From: Prototheca cutis
Taxonomy: Eukaryota; Chlorophyta; Trebouxiophyceae; Chlorellales; Chlorellaceae
Reading direction: 5' to 3'
Length of the DNA: 64,000 nt
NCBI GenBank assembly: GCA_002897115.2
Contig: BCIH01000001.1
Location: forward strand, 1,381,897 to 1,445,896
In this document: positions 55,807 through 64,000 of the stretch, one piece after another
How the letters are laid out: every line of letters starts with the position of its first letter
How positions within the stretch are numbered: the first letter of the stretch is position 1
Notes under the pieces: model-generated
Seen by the model: the letters and a program-made list of their open reading frames with translations, nothing else
Told to the model about the DNA's origin: nothing
Database searches by the model: none
Translations under genes and position numbers: made by a program

Positions 55807-57040
55807 ATGACAGACTCGACGACCTCGTCCTTCTACTTGCCGGCCCAAAATTCGTCCTTGGATGAGGCCAACAGCCTGAAAAAGAAGAGTTTCAGCAGGA
55901 AGATGGCCAAGGGCATCAAGGTGCGTNGGTGCCTCTGGAGCGGGGAAGAGTGCATGAGATCCATCAGGGCTCCTCCACTGCATGGTATTTGGNGCATGAA
56001 ACTGTGGTGGAGTACTCTTTAGCACGGTTGGAGGGCGCTTGACTAGGAACCTGGACACGCATAAGACCCTTGTGTCGGGACGCCCCCATCTCGCTCACCC
56101 CACAGCAAGCTCCCCAACTGGCGCATCATCTGTGCAGAAAATGGGGACGCAGGTCAAGGACCTGATGACGCCACGCGGCAGCTCCGCCGCGGTCCGTGAG
56201 TCCAGTGGGGATATGGCCGTGGAAGGCAGTGCCGGCAGCAGCAAGATGGCAAAGCTGCTGGGCCGGGTGTCTTCTGGCTCTCGCAAGGACAAGGACGCGA
56301 CGGGGGAGCCCAGTCCCGCGNCGGGNTCGAAGACATCGGCGGGCTCACAGTGGTCGTCCACGTCCTTTGACAGGGCCGCCGCCTTCCGCAAGCAGCGGCA
56401 GGCGGCCGCNGCGGGGGCTCGTGATGACCCGNTGGAGGAGACCATCCGGGCTGGAGGGCCCGTGAGCCTGCCGGCTCCGACCAAGACCGTGGCCAATGGT
56501 GCGGCCCCGGCGAGTGCTGCTGCAACCTCCAAGCCTGTCTCGGCGGTCTCTGNTTCCGCCCCGGCCGCCGACGCACCAGTGGCAGCCCCGCTGGCCAAGC
56601 CTGTGGCCACGGCCGCTGTGGTGAGCGATGTCCGCCCTGTGGTATCTGCGCCTGTCGCTGCTGTCGAAGCTGTCGCTCCGGTGGCCGACAAGGTGGCCGC
56701 GGCGCCAAGTGCGGCAACCGTGCAGGCCCCAGCGGTCGTCAAGCCGACTCCTGTGACTGCCACGCCTGAGCTTGTCACCCCTGTCACCCAAACCGTCCCC
56801 GTCAAGCCTGCCGCCGCCATCACTACTGTGCCTGCTCCTGCCAAGGTCATGACCGCCAAGCCCGGCACCAAACCCATGGCACCGAGCGGAGGAAACAAGG
56901 CGGGCGCCGTGCTGGGCAGCGCAATCCGCAGCGCCGCCTGGCTTGCAGCCGCCGCGGCCTTGGGCATGCTNGCGGCACGCACCGCCGCCAAGGCCGGTGT
57001 CACCCCCCGCCGGCGAGCACGGCCCGCGGCGGCCATCTAA
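55807..57040 (+). CDS. Ala/Pro/Val-rich protein with C-terminal hydrophobic segment, unknown
   Basis: Exons 55807-55920 and 56138-57040 join in phase 0 to give 338 residues. I do not recognise the family. The N-terminus is Ser/Lys-rich (LDEANSLKKKSFSRKMAKGIKK), with a second similar motif (SKMAKLLGRVSSGSRKDKD). Then a SQWSSTSFDRAAAFRKQRQ stretch, a long Ala/Pro/Val/Thr linker rich in VAP repeats, and near the end a hydrophobic segment (AIRSAAWLAAAAALGM) followed by Arg-rich residues. That end could be a tail anchor with a positive flank. Coding status is supported by the long open frame, a good donor (GTGCGT) and in-phase join. Six N bases lie in the coding sequence. Confidence 0.6.
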
Positions 57041-57645
57041 CGCAATAACCTCTCTTTTGGCCTAGCGTGGCTAGCAGCAGTCGGATAGAGCAGCAGGAAC
57101 ACCGCCCCATATAGGGTTGCCGATCGTGAGCGAACGGGCTCCCTTTCCAGACGTCATAAACCCCACCCAACCCCTGTACTTTCCCCACCCGACCCTCCCG
57201 AGTGAGGTGCATGCATGCATGCGGCCATGCACTGGGCTACGAGCTGAGTGAGCCTGCCGCTTTCTGACCCCGCCCTCGTGCTGCTGCTGGTACCCCGATT
57301 GACGGTCATTCACCCTGCCAGAGCAGGCATTCCATTGCCATTGCTGGTCGACAGCACATGAGCAGCAGGATCTTTCTCCCCCCTCCCAATTGCATGCCTG
57401 CCTCGCTGCACTCCTCCCCGTCCCTCCTTTGCATTTTGCTTGGCGCACCCCGTGTTGACATTTGCTCTCGTCTCACAGGTCCTGTAACGTTTCTCACGTC
57501 GTCGGTCACGGCAGGTTATTTTTGGAAAGGAAAGATCGGAGTGCACTGTTTCGTTTTCTGGGAGGTAGAGCTGCCCAGCGGCAAACGGGGGGACATTTTT
57601 CAATGCCGGGTTCAGGAAAATCTCCCCACAAGACAACCATCCAGA
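57041..57645. other. Convergent 3' spacer
   Basis: These 605 bp separate the stop codons of two unrecognised genes. A short ATGC run occurs at 57210-57223. No gene is supported. Confidence 0.4.
57483..57487 (+). terminator. TGTAA poly(A) signal candidate of Ala/Pro-rich gene
   Basis: TGTAA on the plus strand, 443 nt after the stop at 57040. The distance is long, so this is tentative. Confidence 0.3.
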
Positions 57646-60433
57646 TCAGCGTTCAATAAAACGGATGGCTTGCGGGACGGGGATGTCTGCGGGCCCTTGA
57701 ACATCGTCCGCGCCAGTCAAACAGGCTGCCAGCGCCAGCAGCAAGCGGCCGCGATCGGCATGCCGCTTGCAATCTAGCTGCAGCGACCCGCGTGTGGTCA
57801 GGAGCAGCAGGCTGGGCCAGGGGCTGTTGGTGGGGACGCACACAAGGTCAACGGGGAACCAGCGGTGGGGCAGGAACCAGGCCGAACGGTAGCCCACCAG
57901 CGCCGCAGCCGCCGAGCCCTGCGGGCCTGGCCGCAGACGCAGCCGCCGGCTCGACCCCCGGCCGAGCCCCGGGCCCCGGCGCCAGCGCTTCCAGACACGC
58001 ACACCGCGCTTTTCCAGTTGCACCAACAGCGCGCCCGTGGTCTCTGCGCCGGCATCGCTCCGGGGATGAGCTCTCACGGCCGCCAGCACCCGCGCCCAGT
58101 GCGCGTTCTCGCCCAGCGTCTGTGGGGCCGGCCGCCACGACTTGGCCAGGAGACTGCCCATGGTACTCTGCCGGCGGCCTGCCACGCCTGCCCGGATCCC
58201 CGCAAACGTGCTGGGACTGGCGTGCAGCGTCGGGTCGTCCCCATCGGCCGACACCCAGTACGTCTCAGAAGGCAAATGCCATTGTGGAGACTTCTTGACC
58301 CTGCCGCCTCCAGGGGTGGGAGCTGAATTGCCAGCAGGACCGCCTGTGGTCCTGTCGGCTGAAATCGCCATTCCTGCCTCGAGGCCCGAGGAGATGCGGG
58401 GCGAGCTTGGGTCGCCCACATCCTCGGTCAACTGCCCATCCAGGCTGGAGACAACAGACGCCCCGCCGCTCCGCCGGCTAGCTAGGGACAGCTGTAACGG
58501 GCCGGGCTTGTGCCTGGTAATGTCGATGACCGCGGCCATGCCCTGCTCACGTTCTTCGCGCTCGGCGGCGTCAGTCCCCGACAGCGAGCCTCTGTCGTGC
58601 TGTGATGCAGCAGAAGAAGCAGCTGCGGGCATCGCTGCTTCAGTGCCCGACACCAGTCGCGGGTCTGCAGGAACAAGTGCCAGGGCCGACACCTCTCTGC
58701 GTGCAGAACAAGGTTCGTCCGGGGGACAGTCCCCGCTCACTGCAGCCGCGCTCCTCTCGGCCTCTGGTGACGATGCAGGCACCGTTGCCAACACAGCCGT
58801 CGGTGCCACGGTGGCTTCGGGGCCATGCTCCACAACTTTGTCCTCCTGAGCTCCAGGGCCAGGCTCCTCCAACCCCTCTCGGACCCAGACGTTGCGTTTG
58901 GCATGCTGGGGCGTCCGCTGCAATGCAAAATTGCAGGAAAATGGATCGCCGGCCCGAGGCTCTAATGGTCCGGCCGCGGGGCCCGCTGCAGCAGTTGGAC
59001 CCCGCGATGGCACAGCCAGCGGCGGCAGCACAAACCTGGTTGTCCGTGGTGCGGGGGGTGGGGGGCCTGGCCGACTGGCCTCCTGGGCTGCCGGTCGGGC
59101 CCGTTCAGGGTGCTCTGCTGTCGCCTGCGCCTGCAGCGTTGGTCAATAAGGGAGTGTCGGGGCGTCGCTTATCCACCAATGAGCTAAATGGATGTACCAG
59201 ATGCAGTTCCAGAGGCCCTGACCAGCCGATGAAGCAGATGGACCTTCCCAGTCTTCCTGCCACCTGAACCTACCGTGACAGACACAGGGGGAGAAGAGCT
59301 TTCTCCGGGCTTTTCGATAACCGGCACAGGCACCAGGCCGGCAGGCTGCTTGGGTTGTGGTGTGCCAGACCGCTCTGGAATAGCAGCAGCTTTGGGTTTG
59401 GAGTATTTTGACCTCAACTGCATTGTGGGGGAAGGACGCCGATGGGGAGTTGAAGAGGAGGCAGATGCACTTTCTTCTGNCTCACGCTCGCGCTATGCCG
59501 CACCAGTCCGCTCGACAAGCCAAGACCCCAACAGCAGAGCAGCAGCACCCTCTCTCCAACCCTAGCAACAGCACTCACACTCTTCATCTTGGACAGCAGC
59601 TTCTGACGCTCTTCCTCTAGGTCTAGCAGCGTCGGGGCCTGCGGTGGTTGGGGCGGGCGCTGCCGCTTCTGGCGCAGCTCCCGATGCCGGGAGGCAGCGT
59701 GCCTGGCAACCGGCGGCTGCGTCCGCTCCAGCGCAGCAGGCTGTGCCGTGGAAACCACAGCAAGGGCCGGGGCCCCTCTCGTCTCTGCTACCTCTTGCGC
59801 CACGGGGACCGCCAGACCCAGAGCCTCTGCCAGTTTGGCGCTGGGATGCCACTGCCGCCTCCCGGCGGCCACGACCGCTGCGGTGGAGCTCTCCATGACA
59901 CCCGTAGGGCCGCTGGAGAGTGCAGGGACTCGCCAGCGTGGCACCTGAGGATCTGTTGGTCCCTGATCCTCCTGCAAGTTGTTGGTGGTGGAGGGGTGTC
60001 AGGGGGGCTAGACATGACTGAGCGTGTTGCATTGGGCACGACGTTGGGTTCCTTCCCGTCAGTTGTAGTGATACCCGTGCAGCAAATGCGCGATGGAGCC
60101 CATGAAAGAACGCATGCAAGCTTGTCTGCTTGCCTCTGTGAGCGCACGCGTCTTGACATGCTCCGCCCCAGGTTGTCCAGGCAACGGTTGCCGAGGTGAC
60201 GGGAGCCCGTGAACTACCTGGCGTCACGGCAAGAGGGACCGAGGCCGATTGGGCACGCAAAAACTCTGTGCAAGCAATACATCCCTTGAAAATTGAGAAA
60301 TAGCACCCATGAACGTTGTCAGACTCACTCGAAGGACCTCCAGCTCCTTCAAGAGCGTGTTGGCCCGTCTCAGCGCGTGCCGCAAGTTGGCATCGGTGTC
60401 GAGCGCCTCCACACCGGCGCCTCCCTCCGCCAT
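57646..60433 (-). CDS. Large, mostly disordered protein of unknown function
   Basis: Exons 60433-60329, 59971-59579, 59417-59274 and 59130-57646 join in phase 0 to give 708 residues. I recognise no family. The first exon encodes a short amphipathic helix (DANLRHALRRANTLLKELEVLR), which looks like a coiled-coil or targeting element. A second helix (LLDLEEERQKLLSKMKS) ends exon 2. The middle is Ala/Pro/Ser/Glu-rich. The C-terminal about 190 residues look folded (HWARVLAAVRAH, GVRVWKRWRRGP, AWFLPHRWFPVDLVCV, LLLLTTRGSLQLDCKRHADRGRLLLALAACLTG); the alternation of strands and a final helix is reminiscent of a PH-like fold, which is speculation. The exon 2 donor could be two bases different, but only AAGAGT/GTGAGT keeps frame. 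Confidence 0.6.
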
Positions 60434-61121
60434 GGCAGCAAATGACAATCTAGTTCATGTAAAATAGTTTCCAGGTATCTGCCGGTGACAAGCGGTGCAG
60501 CGATGCTTGCAGGCTTACATATCTGTCTTCTGTCTTCGGCTGGCAACCACCCACTTGAATGCAAAGATCTGCGAGACCGTCGGCCCAGGCTCGCCAAACA
60601 ACCGACCCCTGAGTGGAGGCCGTAGGATCTGCATACTTGCACGCTCGTACTGATTCTTATCTCGAACGCACTGCACAGCTGCAGGATCGAGCAAGGTCGA
60701 TCATGCAGCCGAGTTCAATGCGCACTGTTCCTCCTGACTCGGGGTCTCCCCGCGAGATAGGGTTTCAGGCCTCTGCAGGAGCGCTGAAGGCGGCCTCTTG
60801 CAAGTCCCCTTCATCGCCGCGCACATGCCAGCACGAAACGTGTCGCCTCTTACAGTGGCATGAACAAACATACTCGGGCATGCACAGGAAAACAAGGTCC
60901 TGCCTAGAACACGGCCAGGCAGGCCACAATCAAGGGACATTCTTCGCGCCGCCACACGCGTCACACATGGCAGGCATTCCTTTCACTCCAGAAACCAACA
61001 AAAAAATTGGGAGGACCATCCGGGACTGTCAACAGACACCACTCTTTTTTTTGGGGGGGGGGGGGTGGCGGGCCAAGGAGGGAGGCTTGACTCGTCGTGG
61101 ATCATCCATGGACGACGCTCT
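60434..61121. other. Region between quinolinate synthase stop and the disordered-protein start
   Basis: These 688 bp hold the 5' region of the downstream gene and the quinolinate synthase 3' UTR, with T and G runs near 61047-61066. No gene is supported. Confidence 0.4.
60850..60854 (-). terminator. TGTAA poly(A) signal of quinolinate synthase
   Basis: TGTAA on the minus strand, about 270 nt after the stop at 61122. Confidence 0.5.
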
Positions 61122-63374
61122 TCAGGCGGTTGACGACTTGCGGCCCAGGACGTCTTGGACAAGGCGGTCAGACAGGCGCCCTCCGCGCTGGAAGTCGCGC
61201 ATGTGCAGGATGGTCTCGCACCCCAGAGCCGCGACGGATTTGCCAGCGACACGCTCGGTGTAGGGCACGGGCTCCAGGGCCTGAAGGGCCGCGGCAGCCG
61301 AGGCCGAGCCCGAAGCGTCCGCGACGGCGGCGCACACGCCCATCAGCGCGTCCAGCGTGTTCATTTTCATATAGGGGCACGACGCGCAACCGCCCTCGGC
61401 CGAGCAGCCCTCGCCGCCCGCGGGGCCAGGCACCACGCTCAGCCCGGCCAGGCCCTCCAGCGGCGCGTGCTCGGCAGTCGTGATGGCGTCGGTCGACACG
61501 GGGAACACAATCTCCACTTCCACGGGTGCTGCACCAGCTGCAGCCCGTGCTGCCAGCTCTTCCCGAACCGCCCGAACGATGGCTGTCACCATGCCCGTCT
61601 CCGTACCCAGCACAAAGCTCAGACGCTTGGGGGCTGGGGTGGTGGTGGTAGCACCGTTGCCATTGGCAACAGTGCCATCATTACCACTACCATCAACAGG
61701 GACTTCCTTGAGCTTGCGGAGGATGAAATCGAGGATGTTGGAGGTGGAACCCACGACTCCCGCGCCCCGGCCCGCGGCTTCCAGTGCGAGACTGAACATC
61801 TCACCCGGCACCTCAAAGTGCGCGGCCAGGAAGGCATGGCCGTACGCAGCCCTGACGGTGTCAGCGACCTGCGCCCCAAACATGTGGTGCACGACGCAGT
61901 GGCCCTCGCGGAAGTAGTGGAACCGCGGCAGCAGGGCGCGGACTGTTTCGGCGGTGTGCGCCGGGTGCAGCGCGCGGACGGCCTCGTCGGATCCCTGCGC
62001 CAGCGCTCTCAGCAGCGCCGCGATGTTGGCGCCCATGTAGGCGTCGGGCCCGTACCAGACATGCCCCTGAGGAATCGCGTCGAAAGCCGCCAGCACGGTC
62101 GCGACGACGTTGCTTGACGTGCAGGTAATGGTAGGCACACGCGCCTGCGCACGCGCCTTGGTCCGCAGGCTGGTGTTGATGTACACCACATGGATGGCCG
62201 GGTTGGGGTCTGTGGCGGCGGTGTCCAGGTAGGCATCGTAGGCAGGGCTGTCGGCGGCATCGGCCAACGAGCAGCCAATCGCACCGGGGTCCATGCGGTG
62301 CACCCCGACCTTTGTGTACCCAGCTTCGTCCAGCATGGCGCGCACGTTTTCCGACATGAAATCCACACCCAAGACTGCAACAGAAGTGCAGCCTGCTTTA
62401 GCCATGGCGACGGCTCGGTCGGCCATGACCAGCGAGTCGCTGATGGCAATGTGCGGCCAAAGGCGCTGCGCCGCAGTCAGCACGCCCTGCACCTCGGGGT
62501 CCATGTAAAAGTGCGCCACAACACCCACTTTAGAGGTGGACAGCGCCGCCGCCAGTGCCGACACGCGCTCCGGCGCGGGGTCAAGGTACGCGGCCTGGGC
62601 CTCGGCGTACGCACCCACCGGCTCAAACCCGTCGCCGCGGATGACCAGCGACGGGAAGGGGCCCCGCGGGTACGAGGCGGAGGACGCCGAGGTGGACAGC
62701 GCCCCAGGTGCAGCACTTGCCTTTGCTGCAGCAGCGGCTTCCAACAACCTCGCACGCTGACGGGCGGCGTCGAGGAGGGCGGCGAGTCCGTTGACCCTGG
62801 AGCGGACGAGGCTGGCCCAGCGCTTTCCCAACGGAGCCAGAACCGCACCATCAAAGCCCTCAACATCAGCAGCACTCACTCCCTGCAGCGGCGCCAGCGC
62901 CACGCGCGCCAGCCCTGCGTGCAGCTCCGAATCGGATGCTGTGGTGAAGCGCAGCGTGCCCGTGACCGGGTCGCGCTCGGCAGCCATCCACACACGGGCG
63001 CTGCAGCCGGGCACAGCGTTGGCGTCGGTGCACAGCGCGGGAGACAAGGCTGGCGCCGCACGGGCCAAGCGCAGCAGGAGCACCGCCCGCTCGCGGTCGC
63101 CGGGTGCGGACTCAAACGCCGCCAGCACGGCCGCCAGCGACCCCGGGGCGTCGAGGTCCTCCAGAGACGGAGCCTCCTTCGCCTCGGCAGCCAGGGGAGT
63201 CGCCGCACGCACCAGGACTGAGCTGTGGGGACGGCACACAGCGCGGACACCACGCAGGGAAGGCATGCGGCCCGCACCGGCACCAACGCCGCCGCCGGAA
63301 CGGGCGAGACTCCTGCTACGCCACTGCCCGCCCTGCAGGGCCGTGCTGGCTTGCACGCTCAGGACAGTCGGCAT
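61122..63374 (-). CDS. QS: Quinolinate synthase, plastid SufE-NadA fusion
   Basis: One uninterrupted exon of 750 residues. NadA condenses iminoaspartate with dihydroxyacetone phosphate to quinolinate, the entry step of plastid NAD synthesis from aspartate. Residues 1-60 are a Ser/Arg-rich transit peptide. Residues about 75-220 are a SufE domain with the sulfur-accepting Cys in NAVPGCSARVW (Cys124). Residues about 280-745 are NadA: VVAHFYMDPEVQGV, HIAISDSLVMA, TCTSSNVVATVLAAF, VPGEMFSLALEAAGRGAGVVGST, FVLGTETGMV, GCASCPYMKMN, with Cys residues suited to the 4Fe-4S cluster. A Gly/Asn/Thr-rich insert (about 61640-61690) precedes FVLGTETG. The domain order matches plant QS, where SufE supports cluster repair. 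Lack of introns is unusual in this window. TGTAA lies about 270 nt downstream. Confidence 0.96.
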   Translation of the reverse strand: MPTVLSVQASTALQGGQWRSRSLARSGGGVGAGAGRMPSLRGVRAVCRPHSSVLVRAATPLAAEAKEAPSLEDLDAPGSLAAVLAAFESAPGDRERAVLLLRLARAAPALSPALCTDANAVPGCSARVWMAAERDPVTGTLRFTTASDSELHAGLARVALAPLQGVSAADVEGFDGAVLAPLGKRWASLVRSRVNGLAALLDAARQRARLLEAAAAAKASAAPGALSTSASSASYPRGPFPSLVIRGDGFEPVGAYAEAQAAYLDPAPERVSALAAALSTSKVGVVAHFYMDPEVQGVLTAAQRLWPHIAISDSLVMADRAVAMAKAGCTSVAVLGVDFMSENVRAMLDEAGYTKVGVHRMDPGAIGCSLADAADSPAYDAYLDTAATDPNPAIHVVYINTSLRTKARAQARVPTITCTSSNVVATVLAAFDAIPQGHVWYGPDAYMGANIAALLRALAQGSDEAVRALHPAHTAETVRALLPRFHYFREGHCVVHHMFGAQVADTVRAAYGHAFLAAHFEVPGEMFSLALEAAGRGAGVVGSTSNILDFILRKLKEVPVDGSGNDGTVANGNGATTTTPAPKRLSFVLGTETGMVTAIVRAVREELAARAAAGAAPVEVEIVFPVSTDAITTAEHAPLEGLAGLSVVPGPAGGEGCSAEGGCASCPYMKMNTLDALMGVCAAVADASGSASAAAALQALEPVPYTERVAGKSVAALGCETILHMRDFQRGGRLSDRLVQDVLGRKSSTA

Positions 63375-64000
63375 GATGATTGTAAGAGGCGCACAGGGAA
63401 GAGAAGAACAGAGCGTGGATCCAGGGATGGAGCTAGAGGGAAGCGTGAGCAGCGTCAGGGGCGCTCGGGTCGGGAACGCCTTCGGGCTCGCTCACTGGCT
63501 CGCGGTCCGGGCGAGCGCAGGGTACTGCGCAGCGGAGGAAACATGGGTATAGTTCTTCTGAGAACACCATGCAGGATTGCCTCAGCCCGCATGCAGCGCA
63601 TACACTGCATGGCAGGTCAGGCAGTCCCCTCCGCCAGCACGTCACGCCGCCCCACCACGCACCTTCTTGTTATAAATCCAGCTGGTCTTGGCACGGCGAA
63701 CAGTCAGAGCCATAGAGCACACATATATCGCCTCGGGGGTATGGAAGGGGGAATTGGGCCCTCGGCACCGTGTCGAGCGACTTTAGAGGTTGNAGGGGTG
63801 GGAGGCGTCATCGTCATCGTCAGCGTCAGCGAGGTAAATTCCACCAGCGCCCAAGCTCAGGGGNAGCCCCCAAATCCCTTCCAGGCCCTCCCGTGCAGTA
63901 ACCCCTCTTGTACGACTGCACGATGACGTTTATTCCGCACCAAAAGTCCAGTCTGAGAACAGGGCGGGGCTAGTACGGAGTGCGTTCGTGGGCAGTCACC
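63375..64000. promoter_or_regulatory. 5' region of quinolinate synthase
   Basis: These 626 bp lie upstream of the QS start on the minus strand. A TATA-like TTATAAAT at 63669-63676 is about 300 bp away. No further gene is visible before the window end. Confidence 0.4.

Noticed and set aside
1..64000. Search for a transposon, CRISPR array, prophage, defence island or clustered pathway
   Set aside because: No transposase, integrase, terminal repeats, direct-repeat array or functionally linked cluster was seen. The genes are scattered eukaryotic single-copy functions.

Overview
The window is a segment of a GC-rich nuclear chromosome from a unicellular green alga, most likely a trebouxiophyte of the Chlorella/Auxenochlorella type. 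The gene content is eukaryotic: spliceosome, eIF2B, TFIIH, P-body and mitochondrial complex I components. Several families are typical of plants and green algae: AP2/ERF, DUF789, DUF760 and a plastid-type SufE-NadA fusion. Introns are short (about 60-400 bp) and GT-AG. TGTAA, the chlorophyte poly(A) signal, lies 100-450 nt after the stop of at least nine genes. No composition shift, mobile element, CRISPR array or operon is visible. The species is inferred, not proven.

Layout. 0-11 kb: SmG (+), POLE3/DPB4 (-), eIF2B epsilon (+), AGXT2 (-) and an RWD/DUF1115 protein (+). 11-17.8 kb: an AP2/ERF regulator (-), two unassigned candidate exons (-), tRNA-Arg(ACG) (-) and a dual-specificity phosphatase (-). 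18-28 kb: a MAT1 homologue without a visible RING (+), the Cwc21/SRRM2-type splicing factor (-), the P-body factor PAT1 (+) and centrin (+). 28-38.6 kb: a protein of roughly 2,300 residues that starts with a Sec16-like motif and continues as coiled coils (-), then a secretory cyclophilin (-). 39-46 kb: DUF789 (+), PDK1-type kinase (+) and SEN15 (+). 46-55.5 kb: NDUFA12 (-), an mTERF plus helicase-associated-domain protein (-), HscB (+), an ankyrin-TPR protein (-) and a DUF760 plastid protein (-). 55.8-63.4 kb: two unrecognised low-complexity proteins (+ and -) and quinolinate synthase (-).

Neighbours are mostly divergent or convergent and packed 250-700 bp apart, so many promoters are probably shared. 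The genes do not form one pathway. Themes that recur are RNA metabolism (SmG, Cwc21, PAT1, SEN15, tRNA), translation control (eIF2B epsilon), mitochondrial metabolism (AGXT2, NDUFA12, HscB) and plastid metabolism (quinolinate synthase, DUF760).

Most gene models were built by reading splice sites and checking that codon phase carries across every intron; exon coordinates are given in each entry. Uncertain parts are the 5' end of PAT1, the N-terminus of PDK1, one eIF2B exon start, exons 4 and 6-8 of the giant protein, and the biology of the two low-complexity proteins. I did not find a convincing new multi-gene system. The most unusual items are the Sec16-motif coiled-coil protein, the RING-less MAT1, the PDK1 with a very long activation-loop insert, and start codons isolated on their own exons.
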